Assembly: GCA_027009605.1 (NCBI GenBank) | Contig: JALVCY010000258.1 | Span: forward strand, 1-12,857 | Source of the DNA: Saprospiraceae bacterium | Lineage (GTDB): Bacteria; Bacteroidota; Bacteroidia; Chitinophagales; Saprospiraceae | Reading direction: 5' to 3' | DNA: 12,857 nt | In this document: piece by piece, positions 6,068 to 12,446 of the stretch | How the letters are laid out: each line of letters starts with the position of its first letter | Numbering within the stretch: the first letter of the stretch is position 1 | The notes under the pieces: generated by a model | Databases searched by the model: none | Seen by the model: the letters and a program-made list of their open reading frames with translations, nothing else | Told to the model about the DNA's origin: nothing | Program-made: the position numbers and the translations under genes

Positions 6068-8017
6068 ATGTCAAAAGAAGAAGACAAAAAACAAAATTAT
6101 AGTGCCAGTAACATTACGGCCTTAGAAGGATTAGAAGCCGTTCGCAAGCGCCCCGGAATGTATATTGGCACCACAGATATTGATGGTTTGCACCATTTGG
6201 TCTATGAAGTGGTGGACAACTCTATTGACGAACATTTGGCCGGGCACTGCTCCACCATTGACGTCATTATCCACAAAGACGGCACGCTAAGTGTAGCTGA
6301 TGACGGACGTGGAATCCCCACCGGAATGCATGAAAAACTAGGCAAATCAGCCCTAGAAGTCGTCATGACAGTCCTACACGCTGGGGGTAAATTTGACAAA
6401 GACACCTATAAAGTATCCGGTGGTTTGCACGGTGTAGGCGTCAGTTGTGTCAACGCCCTTTCCTCCCACCTACTCGTAGAAGTGCAGCGAGACGGAAAAA
6501 TTTTCCGACAGGAATACAGTGAAGGAAAACCACTCTACCCCGTCAAAGAAGTCGGTAAATCAGACAAAACCGGTACGAAAGTCACCTTTAAGCCGGATTT
6601 ATCCATTATGGAGACCGACCAATTTGTCTATGAAGTCTTATCCCATAGACTCCGGGAGCAATCATACCTGAATAGTGGCTTACGGATTACGCTGACGGAC
6701 GAAAGAGTCTTGGTTGATGGCAAACCCAAGTTTGAAGAATTCTTCTCTGAAGGGGGATTAAGTGAGTTTGTCCAATATTTGGACGAAAACAAAACGGTCA
6801 TTACCTCCAAGCCCATCCACATCAAAGGCAAAGAAGACAATGTAGAAATCGAAGTAGCCATGGAATACACCACGGCTTACACCGAAAATATCTACTCCTA
6901 TGTCAATAACATCAACACCCGGAAAGGGGGCACCCATGTCAGCGGATTTAGACGTGCTTTGACAAGAGTGTTCAAAAATTATGGCGAAGAAAACGGATAC
7001 TTCAAAAAATTAAAATTTAAGGTCTCCGGTGAAGACTTTGCTGAAGGCTTGACGGCTATTGTTTCTGTTAAGGTGCCTGAACCCCAGTTTAAAGGACAAA
7101 CCAAAGAAGAACTCGGAAACTCCGAAGTCATAGGCATTGTATCCAGAGCCGTCTCCAAGCATCTCAATTACTACCTTGAAGAAAACAAACAAGAAGCCAA
7201 GCGCATCTTTGACAAGGTCATCATCGCCGCCACCGCAAGGCATGCAGCACGCAAAGCCAGAGAGCTCGTCCAGCGTAAAAATGTATTGACAGGCAGCGGC
7301 CTTCCGGGAAAATTATCCGACTGCTCTTCCAAAAATGCCGAAGAATGCGAAATCTATCTTGTGGAAGGGGACTCTGCGGGAGGAACCGCCAAGCAAGGCC
7401 GTGACCGGATGTTCCAAGCCATTATGCCCTTGCGGGGAAAAATTCTCAACGTCGAAAAGGCCATGGAGCACAAGATTTATGAAAATGAAGAAATCAAAAA
7501 CATCTTCACAGCACTCGGTGTCAGTATCGAAGAAAAAGAAGGCCAACGAATCCTAAACACCGAAAAACTTCGATACCACAAAACCATCATCATGTGTGAT
7601 GCCGACGTAGATGGTAGCCATATTGAGACCTTGTTATTAACTTTCTTCTTCCGGTACATGAGATCGCTGATAGAAAATGGAAACATCTATATCGCTGCAC
7701 CTCCGCTTTACCGGGTGTCCAAAGGCAAACAATTCCAATATTGTTGGGATGAAGATGACCGCAGAGCAGCAGTGGAAAGACTGGGCAAAGGAAAAGACGA
7801 CAGCGTTAAAATCCAGCGTTACAAAGGTCTGGGAGAAATGAACGCCGAACAACTTTGGGAAACCACCATGGATCCCGATACGAGAATCCTAAAACGGGTC
7901 TCCATCAACGATGCCATCGAAGCTGACCGTACCTTCACCATGCTCATGGGCGAAGAAGTACCACCAAGAAGAGAATTCATCGAACAAAATGCCCAATACG
8001 CTAATATTGACGTCTAA
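6068..8017 (+). CDS. gyrB: DNA gyrase subunit B
   Basis: The protein has 649 residues from ATG 6068. It is the ATPase subunit that, with GyrA, introduces negative supercoils into DNA. The GHKL ATPase domain shows YEVVDNSIDEHLAGH (46-60, catalytic Glu and Mg-binding Asn), DDGRGIP (78-84) and GGLHGVGVSCVNALS (118-132). A transducer domain follows, with the QTK loop in FKGQTKEELGNSE (341-353). The TOPRIM domain carries EGDSAGG (433-439) and DADVDGSH (511-518), and the C-terminal motif YKGLGEMNAEQLW is at 585-597. Length is typical of GyrB without the enterobacterial insertion. The sequence NVEKAMEHKIYENEEIKNIF favours GyrB over ParE. An in-frame ATG at 5759 would add 103 low-complexity residues encoded by repeats and lying before the promoter; it is rejected. 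The gene stands alone; a strong palindrome begins 20 bp after the stop. Confidence 0.97.
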   Translation: MSKEEDKKQNYSASNITALEGLEAVRKRPGMYIGTTDIDGLHHLVYEVVDNSIDEHLAGHCSTIDVIIHKDGTLSVADDGRGIPTGMHEKLGKSALEVVMTVLHAGGKFDKDTYKVSGGLHGVGVSCVNALSSHLLVEVQRDGKIFRQEYSEGKPLYPVKEVGKSDKTGTKVTFKPDLSIMETDQFVYEVLSHRLREQSYLNSGLRITLTDERVLVDGKPKFEEFFSEGGLSEFVQYLDENKTVITSKPIHIKGKEDNVEIEVAMEYTTAYTENIYSYVNNINTRKGGTHVSGFRRALTRVFKNYGEENGYFKKLKFKVSGEDFAEGLTAIVSVKVPEPQFKGQTKEELGNSEVIGIVSRAVSKHLNYYLEENKQEAKRIFDKVIIAATARHAARKARELVQRKNVLTGSGLPGKLSDCSSKNAEECEIYLVEGDSAGGTAKQGRDRMFQAIMPLRGKILNVEKAMEHKIYENEEIKNIFTALGVSIEEKEGQRILNTEKLRYHKTIIMCDADVDGSHIETLLLTFFFRYMRSLIENGNIYIAAPPLYRVSKGKQFQYCWDEDDRRAAVERLGKGKDDSVKIQRYKGLGEMNAEQLWETTMDPDTRILKRVSINDAIEADRTFTMLMGEEVPPRREFIEQNAQYANIDV

Positions 8018-8036
8018 TAAATGGTTCTATGGACGA

Positions 8037-8079
8037 ACGATTTCGTAGGGACGCAGGCCGTGCGTCCCTACGAAATCGT
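8037..8079. repeat. Perfect 19-bp inverted repeat after gyrB
   Basis: ACGATTTCGTAGGGACGCA (8037-8055) and its exact reverse complement (8061-8079) flank the loop GGCCG. The core matches the palindrome at 5199-5230. There is no T-run, so it is not a canonical terminator, though such a hairpin could protect or end the gyrB transcript. Confidence 0.9.
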
Positions 8080-8175
8080 GGCCATTTAGGGGACAACAAC
8101 AATACATTTACATAGCCCCAAACACCCAACCGGCAAGCCCCAATCCCCTCAAGCCCCCAAACAAATTAACCAAAA

Positions 8176-8206
8176 TTGACACATTCCCCACTTTTACCTA
8201 CCTTTG
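8176..8206 (+). promoter_or_regulatory. Promoter of the DUF1573-like gene
   Basis: TTGACA (8176-8181) and TACCTTTG (8199-8206), 17 bp apart, form a good Bacteroidota-type promoter. The predicted leader is about 70 bases long, ending at ATG 8282. Confidence 0.65.
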
Positions 8207-8281
8207 TGCAACAAATGGTGAATTTTCATGTAAATTATATGAAGAATCACCTTCGCCAACACGTTAGAGACACTTTATACC

Positions 8282-8821
8282 ATGAAACACAAGTTCATCA
8301 TTGCCGCAATGTTGAGCATTTTGCATTTTTATGCGCATGCTCAAACCAAAACCATCTTGATTTCTGATTTAAATGAGCTTGCTAAGCATCTCACCGATGA
8401 ACAGTTGGCCAGACTCATCAACTATGGAGAAAAGCTCCGGATGGAACCTAGAGAAAACATAAAAAGAAAACCCAAAACCCCTAAAGCAGATGTTTTTTGG
8501 TCTAATCCTAGATACCAACTCGATAATGTAACCAAGGGTGACATCCTATTTCTCCCTTTCAAATACATCAACACTTCCTCTGTCCCCTACGTCATCAAAG
8601 ACATCAAGTCCAATTGTGGTTGTGTCACCGTAAAAAAGCCGGACGCCCCTCTTCAAAAAAATGAAACAAACACCTTATTGTTGAATATCAACACCGGCCT
8701 AATCAAAAATGACGCTCCCATTACCGTATTAATCTATGACAACTCTTCTCCTTCCGGAAAAAGTTACCTGTTCATTGATGCCAATATTATGGAGGCTTCG
8801 ACTGCCCAGAATGCAAAATAG
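8282..8821 (+). CDS. Exported DUF1573-like protein
   Basis: A 179-residue protein with a signal peptide at residues 1-20 (MKHK start, hydrophobic core, AHAQ cleavage region). After an alpha-helical, charged stretch (about 27-68), residues 80-165 form a beta-rich Ig-like domain with FKYINTSSVPYVIKDIKSNC and the hallmark NCGC at 111-114, then spacing typical of the DUF1573 family, which is widespread and multi-copy in Bacteroidota. The family's biochemical role is not established; the domain resembles ASPM-SPD-2-Hydin type beta-sandwiches. The family usually has NCGCT; here the next residue is V. Expected location is the periplasm or cell surface. It has its own promoter and lies 264 bp after gyrB, so no operon link is evident. 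ATG 8282 is chosen because it opens the signal peptide and follows the promoter at a reasonable distance. Confidence 0.85.
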   Translation: MKHKFIIAAMLSILHFYAHAQTKTILISDLNELAKHLTDEQLARLINYGEKLRMEPRENIKRKPKTPKADVFWSNPRYQLDNVTKGDILFLPFKYINTSSVPYVIKDIKSNCGCVTVKKPDAPLQKNETNTLLLNINTGLIKNDAPITVLIYDNSSPSGKSYLFIDANIMEASTAQNAK

Positions 8822-9004
8822 CATCATTCCGGTGGCTTAGTTTTTTACGTGCCCTTTGGTCACAGGTAACAAAATTAAATTTCCACAGGAAAAATGGCTG
8901 AACCACTTTTCGCACTAAGCCCACCAATTAAGCAGCCAACAGACACCATGCCTCCCGTCCAAAAGTTAAGTCCTTGCACACTTGGCTATTTTCCAAGAAA
9001 GCAA

Positions 9005-9012
9005 TACATTTG
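9005..9012 (+). promoter_or_regulatory. folK -7 promoter box
   Basis: TACATTTG matches TAnnTTTG, with a possible -33 element CTTGG at 8981-8985 about 20 bp upstream. It implies a leader of only about 13 bases and supports ATG 9031 over an upstream in-frame ATG at 8974. Confidence 0.6.
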
Positions 9013-9030
9013 TGCCGCAAATTTCTTTAT

Positions 9031-9522
9031 ATGAAGGATTACCACACGGTCTATTTACTTTCCGGATCTAATATCGGGGACAAAGCTACTTATCTATGGT
9101 ATGCCGTTTATCAAATCAGCAAAAGAGTGGGCTTCATCACCAAAGTTTCTTCTATGTATGAAACCGAACCTTGGGGCGTAAAAAACCAAGATGATTACTA
9201 CAACCAAGCCATCCAACTCCAAACCACCCTTACTCCTGACCAACTACTCATCCAGTTAAAGTCCATTGAAAAAGACGCCGGTCGCCGGCCGGGCTCACAC
9301 ATGCAGCCCAGAGTCTTGGACATTGACATCCTACTTTTTGACGACCTGCTCCTAGACAAAGCCCATCTCAAAATCCCCCATCCCCAACTAATCAATCGCA
9401 ATTTCGCCATCATTCCCCTTGCGGAAATAGCCCCTAACTTGATTCACCCATCCCTTCAATTACCCATCCATCAGCTTGCGCAAAAAACCAATGACACCTT
9501 AAAAGTCACTCCCATTCAATAA
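9031..9522 (+). CDS. folK: 2-amino-4-hydroxy-6-hydroxymethyldihydropteridine pyrophosphokinase (HPPK)
   Basis: A 163-residue cytoplasmic enzyme of tetrahydrofolate synthesis that moves pyrophosphate from ATP to 6-hydroxymethyl-7,8-dihydropterin, making the substrate for dihydropteroate synthase. Seen motifs are LLSGSNIGDK (9-18), YETEPWG (43-49), the HPPK signature QPRVLDIDILLF (92-103) with the two Mg-binding aspartates D97 and D99, and IPHPQLINRNFAIIPLAEIA (115-134). Size and order are typical. Starting at 9031 gives the standard N-terminus and follows the TACATTTG box; the 19 extra residues of the longer frame lie at or before the promoter. No other folate gene is adjacent. Its stop is followed within 15 bp by repeats, and no terminator was found. 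Confidence 0.95.
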   Translation: MKDYHTVYLLSGSNIGDKATYLWYAVYQISKRVGFITKVSSMYETEPWGVKNQDDYYNQAIQLQTTLTPDQLLIQLKSIEKDAGRRPGSHMQPRVLDIDILLFDDLLLDKAHLKIPHPQLINRNFAIIPLAEIAPNLIHPSLQLPIHQLAQKTNDTLKVTPIQ

Positions 9523-9535
9523 TCAACTAAAAAAC

Positions 9536-9560
9536 TAACAGAATATCGAATATCGAACTA
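9536..9560 (+). repeat. Truncated GAATATCGAAT block after folK
   Basis: CTAACAGAATATCGAATATC followed by GAACTATGAG is the left part of the composite-repeat block, cut off and joined to the 104-bp direct repeat that begins at 9562. It opens the 1.86-kb gene-free stretch between folK and the lipoprotein gene. Confidence 0.6.
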
Positions 9561-9561
9561 T

Positions 9562-9665
9562 GAGTTTACTCCGAAGAGTATTCTGATACAAAACTACCAA
9601 ATTTTATTCTGTTTGACAATCTCGTTCAATCGTTCAACTGTTCAGTCGAAAGTACTGGGAATCAA
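9562..9665 (+). repeat. 104-bp direct repeat, copy 1
   Basis: This stretch and 9775-9878 share the same words at a constant offset of 213 bp: GAGYTTACTCC, AAGTATTCTGAT, CCAAATTTTATTCTGTTT, GTTCAATCGTTCAACTG and GAAAGYACTG. The start is an inverted half of the ACTTTTCGGAGTG hairpin motif seen at 10180. The two copies bracket the inverse TTGAAC hairpin element. Confidence 0.75.
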
Positions 9666-9774
9666 TATGTTGGCGTTCAATTTGTCCTTCGGACGTTCAA
9701 ATTGTGCTTCGCACGTTCAATTGCCTTCGGCGTTCAAGGGGGCGCACTCTTGGCTGCCTACCCGTTAGACCGGT
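9666..9774 (-). repeat. TTGAAC hairpin element, minus-strand copy
   Basis: On the plus strand GTTCAA linkers separate the hairpins GTCC-TTC-GGAC (9684-9694), GTGC-TTC-GCAC (9704-9714) and GCC-TTC-GGC (9723-9731), about 20 bp apart. The reverse complement matches 5489-5605 in order (GGGTAGGC.GCCAAGAG, then CCCCCTTGAACGCCGAAGGC), but the number and sequence of stems differ. Confidence 0.75.
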
Positions 9775-9878
9775 GAGCTTACTCCTAAAAGTATTCTGAT
9801 GCAAAACTTCCAAATTTTATTCTGTTTGGAGATTTTGTTCAATCGTTCAACTGCCCAACTGAAAGCACTGATAATCAA
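9775..9878 (+). repeat. 104-bp direct repeat, copy 2
   Basis: Second copy of the sequence at 9562-9665, offset 213 bp, with scattered substitutions. It runs directly into the first MITE-like element. Confidence 0.75.
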
Positions 9879-9883
9879 ATTGA

Positions 9884-10152
9884 AGCACGGAACAAAATTT
9901 TATTTGGCTACATTGCGTAGTGCAGCGTGGTGTCGCTCCTACGGAGCTATATTTCTACTATTTTAGTCTTTACAAAGATGTCGCCCCGATGGGGCTCAAG
10001 CTTATGTATCTAGGCTGTGCCTTCTCTGTTGTCAGCCCCGTAGGGACGACACCTTTGTAACAGACAATATCGCACGATACAGGAAGCCCTAGCGGGGTGA
10101 CACCTTGTCTCAGTCGCACTAGTTACCATAAAGAATCCAAATAAAATTTTGT
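9884..10152 (+). mobile_element. MITE-like element, copy 1 (269 bp)
   Basis: Perfect 16-bp terminal inverted repeats (ACAAAATTTTATTTGG at 9892-9907 and its reverse complement at 10137-10152) enclose a set of hairpins: GCTCC-TAC-GGAGC (9935-9947), GCCCC-GAT-GGGGC (9983-9995), AGCCCCGTAGGGACGACACC (from about 10034) and a CCCTAGCGGGG motif near 10087. There is no coding sequence and no clear target-site duplication. The second copy is at 10241-10503, offset 357 bp. Being non-coding with inverted ends it resembles a MITE, but it could equally be a REP-type composite. Confidence 0.65.
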
Positions 10153-10179
10153 GGACTCAAGAGCAAACCACTACACCAG

Positions 10180-10221
10180 ACTTTTCGGAGTGAACTCAAC
10201 AATGAGTCCACTCCGAAAAGT
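10180..10221. repeat. 42-bp near-perfect hairpin
   Basis: ACTTTTCGGAGTG (10180-10192) pairs with CACTCCGAAAAGT (10209-10221). After one A/C mismatch the stem continues ACTCA / TGAGT around the loop ACAA. Half-copies of ACTTTTCGGAGT.AACTCA occur at 9561-9580 (-), 9773-9793 (-), 10534-10553 (+) and 10618-10640 (+). It sits between the two MITE-like copies. Confidence 0.8.
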
Positions 10222-10240
10222 CCACTCCGCTAGAAATTAA

Positions 10241-10503
10241 AGCACGGAACAAAATTTTATTTGGCTACATTGCATAGTGCAGCGTGGTGTCGCTCCTACG
10301 GAGCTATATTTCTACTATTTTAGTCTTTACAAAGATGTCGCCCCGATGGGGCTCAAGCATAGATATTTCGGCTATTTTCTCTATTGTCAGCCCCGTAGAG
10401 GCGACACCTTTGTAACAGACAACATCGACGATACTAGAAGCCCCAGCGGGGCGACACCTTGTCTCGGTCGCACTAGTTATAAAGAATTCAAATAAAATTT
10501 TGT
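10241..10503 (+). mobile_element. MITE-like element, copy 2 (263 bp)
   Basis: Near-identical to 9884-10152 over its first 115 bp or so, more diverged in the middle. Terminal inverted repeats are at 10249-10264 and 10488-10503 (15 of 16 match). The last internal hairpin is GCCCC-AGC-GGGGC, better paired than in copy 1. An open frame at 10277-10495 is made of these hairpin modules and is not considered a gene. Confidence 0.65.
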
Positions 10504-10639
10504 CGTCTCAGAAGTAAAATTCTAACTTCCAATTTTTCGGAGTAAACTCAACAATAGAACAGAATACATGCATCCCGAATAAAATTTGGCAATTTTTCCA
10601 ACCATCTCAAAGACTAGACTTTTCGGAGCAAGCTCAATA
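10504..10639. repeat. Fragments of hairpin and TIR-like motifs
   Basis: This stretch holds a half-hairpin TTTTTCGGAGTAAACTCAAC (10534-10553), GAATAAAATTTGG resembling a MITE end (about 10570-10582), and a second half-hairpin ACTTTTCGGAGCAAGCTCAA (from about 10618). No gene is seen. Confidence 0.5.
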
Positions 10640-11253
10640 ATGAAGTAAAATCCCAATCAAAAACCCATATCCCTCAACTAGCGTAGCCTGCAAGCGAATC
10701 AACTAGCGTAGCGAATCAACTCTTTCAACTTTCTCAACTAACAGAATATCGAATACAGAATCCCGAACGTCGAATGATGAAGTAAAATCCCAATCAAAAA
10801 ACCAAACCGTCTCAACCTGCGAAGCACTCAACCACGAAGTCATAGGACGAGTTCTCAACCTAGTGAGCCGTAGGCGAACGTCTCAACTTCTTCAACTAGC
10901 GAAGCTCGCGAGCGAATCAACTCTTTCAACTTTCTCAACTAACAGAATATCGAATACAGAATCCCGAACGTCGAATGATGAAGTAAAATCCCAATCAAAA
11001 AACCAAACCGTCTCAACCTGCGAAGCACTCAACCACGAAGTCCATATCCACGATAGTAATCGGGACAGTCTCAACCTAGTGAGCCGTAGGCGAACGTCTC
11101 AACTTCTTCAACTAGCGAAGCTTGCGAGCGAATCAACTAGCGCAGCGAATCAACTTCTTCAACTTACAAAATATTCAGCAATGAAGCCAAGAACAATCCA
11201 CTACCGAAGCCAAAGACCAAAAGCGCCACAGGCGCGCCCCAAAGACCAAAGAC
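10640..11253 (+). repeat. Composite TCAAC-hairpin repeat upstream of the lipoprotein gene, with a 201-bp tandem duplication
   Basis: The same units as at 5643-5955: YTCAAC linkers, TGC-GAA-GCA, GCC-GTA-GGC (10867-10875), AGCGAAGCTYGCGAGC and GAATATCGAATACAG blocks. A stretch beginning at 10711 repeats at 10912, a period of 201 bp, with near-identity interrupted by a short indel around 10838-10850. The last 49 bp (11205-11253) are identical to 5907-5955 upstream of gyrB. A frame open over 10863-11270 encodes only repeat-derived low-complexity sequence and is not taken as a gene. Confidence 0.85.
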
Positions 11254-11328
11254 AGTTAACAAACCCTTAAACACCCATAAATAAATCTTAAAGTCTGTTA
11301 AAAACAAGAATCCTTATTCATCTCCCTT

Positions 11329-11336
11329 TATATTTG
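11329..11336 (+). promoter_or_regulatory. -7 promoter box of the lipoprotein gene
   Basis: TATATTTG fits TAnnTTTG, 45 bp before ATG 11381. No clear -33 TTTG is seen. It lies about 75 bp beyond the end of the composite repeat, the same arrangement as at gyrB. Confidence 0.55.
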
Positions 11337-11380
11337 CCATACACCAAACACAGATTAACGAACTTCCAATAAATAAAACC

Positions 11381-11938
11381 ATGAAAAATAAGACCGGACT
11401 ACATTCCAAACTAATCATCTTAGGCCTATTCATTCTTTTCTCCATGAGTGCCTGCACGTCCCACATGACCGTTTTCTCCAAAACATTATACGAAAACAAC
11501 GGCTGGTCTGACAATGACTTAAGCCACATCCAATTCTATTTATCGGACGATATCATTTTACGCCGAACTCTTTCCAAGGGAGAAACCCAAATCGCATCCG
11601 GAAAAATAAAAATGATTAACGGCCAACGAGTCGAAGAAATCATTTTTGAACGGGGCACGCCCGGCGTCTTCATTAAACGCAAAAAAGACAACCATTTCGC
11701 TATTGCTTTTGAAGATGGCGACGACACCCGCTACTTGACTTTTGGCCCCAACAACTCTCGCGCCGGCTACTATTCCCTCCTAGCCATGTCTTGGGAAGGT
11801 CGCAAGGGCACCATAAAATACGATAGCAAACAATGGAAAACCTACAACAACGGTAGTGTGGCCAAACTCTTAGTTGACCTAAAAAAAATCAACAAAGTCT
11901 CCGTCCAAAAACGCAAAGTCGGCGGCCGCAAGCTATAG
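11381..11938 (+). CDS. Lipoprotein of unknown function
   Basis: A 185-residue protein with a lipoprotein signal: charged N-terminus, hydrophobic stretch (about 11-24) and the lipobox MSAC with the lipidated cysteine at residue 25. The remaining 160 residues are a soluble alpha/beta domain with WSDNDLSHIQFYLSDDIILR at about 42-61, GTPGVFI at about 92-98 and an acidic AFEDGDDTRYLTFG at about 109-122. I recall similar NDL..IQFY.S.DI.L proteins as a recurrent uncharacterised Bacteroidota family, but cannot name it. It is expected to be anchored to the inner or outer membrane. The C-terminus is basic (KRKVGGRKL). The A-rich leader (AATAAATAAAACC) resembles those of pgi and accC. It is monocistronic, preceded by a long repeat field and followed after 10 bp by another repeat. 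Confidence 0.9.
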   Translation: MKNKTGLHSKLIILGLFILFSMSACTSHMTVFSKTLYENNGWSDNDLSHIQFYLSDDIILRRTLSKGETQIASGKIKMINGQRVEEIIFERGTPGVFIKRKKDNHFAIAFEDGDDTRYLTFGPNNSRAGYYSLLAMSWEGRKGTIKYDSKQWKTYNNGSVAKLLVDLKKINKVSVQKRKVGGRKL

Positions 11939-11948
11939 AGCCCCCCGG

Positions 11949-12024
11949 CGATTTTCAAAATTTACGACAAGGCATCGGCTCATCCGAACAAATCATCACG
12001 TAATCAACGCTAATTTTGGAAATT
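11949..12024 (+). repeat. Dispersed element with CAAAAT ends, copy 2
   Basis: It begins CGATTTTCAAAATTTACGAC, then AAGGCA, and ends AATTTTGGAAATT (12012-12024), flanked on both sides by CCCCCCGG (11941-11948 and about 12025-12033). The order and orientation of ends match the minus-strand copy at 1819-1911, with a diverged middle. It starts 10 bp after the lipoprotein stop codon. Confidence 0.6.
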
Positions 12025-12033
12025 CCCCCCGGG

Positions 12034-12344
12034 AATCAACCATGACGCAAGTTTCAAAACCACTCCGGGCTCAAAGCTTACTAAGATATAATTCCGACAT
12101 TTCCCACACTTTATGGAGTAGAAAAACATTTAAATTTAGGAAAACACGCTAAAAAAATAAGAAACCATCTCAATTGTCCAGAAAATTAGAGCAATTGGTA
12201 AGCAAAAATTGTAAAATCCATAAAGTTGCCCTTCTAAGGCTACCATGCTAACACAAATCGTATAAAAATAAATTTAGATATCTTGGTTCGGGCGCAGTAG
12301 GAGGCTGTCCACACTTCCGCTTTGTTTATGTTGAAGTTAAGCAT
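12034..12344. other. AT-rich gene-free stretch
   Basis: No gene, promoter or terminator was recognised. The only structure seen is a widely spaced 10-bp inverted repeat, ACTTTATGGA (12108-12117) with TCCATAAAGT (12217-12226), which may be chance. Confidence 0.5.
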
Positions 12345-12424
12345 CGTCTGCTTTAGCTTTTACCGTCTGCTTTAGCTGACGGACCAAAACTAAGTGGGAA
12401 GTCGGCTTTAGCCGCATTTTTTTT
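12345..12424. repeat. CTTTAG-centred hairpins, the last followed by a T-run
   Basis: CGTCTGCTTTAGCT occurs twice (12345-12358 and 12364-12377). The second is completed to a hairpin, CCGTCTGCTTTAGCTGACGG (12363-12382, one T/T mismatch). CGGCT-TT-AGCCG (12403-12414) follows and is trailed by CA and eight T's, so it looks terminator-like on the plus strand, although the stem is short. Confidence 0.6.
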
Positions 12425-12446
12425 GGTATTTTTTAGGCAATCAAAT

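Noticed and set aside
8037..8079. Intrinsic terminator of gyrB
   Set aside because: The stem is excellent but no T-run follows, so it is listed as a palindromic repeat rather than a terminator.
10863..11270. 135-residue open frame before the lipoprotein gene
   Set aside because: It consists of the composite repeat, and nearly the same peptide is encoded by the repeat before gyrB, where it is clearly non-coding.
12108..12226. ACTTTATGGA / TCCATAAAGT inverted repeat as ends of a mobile element
   Set aside because: Only 10 bp in AT-rich DNA, no second copy and no flanking duplication; chance is likely.
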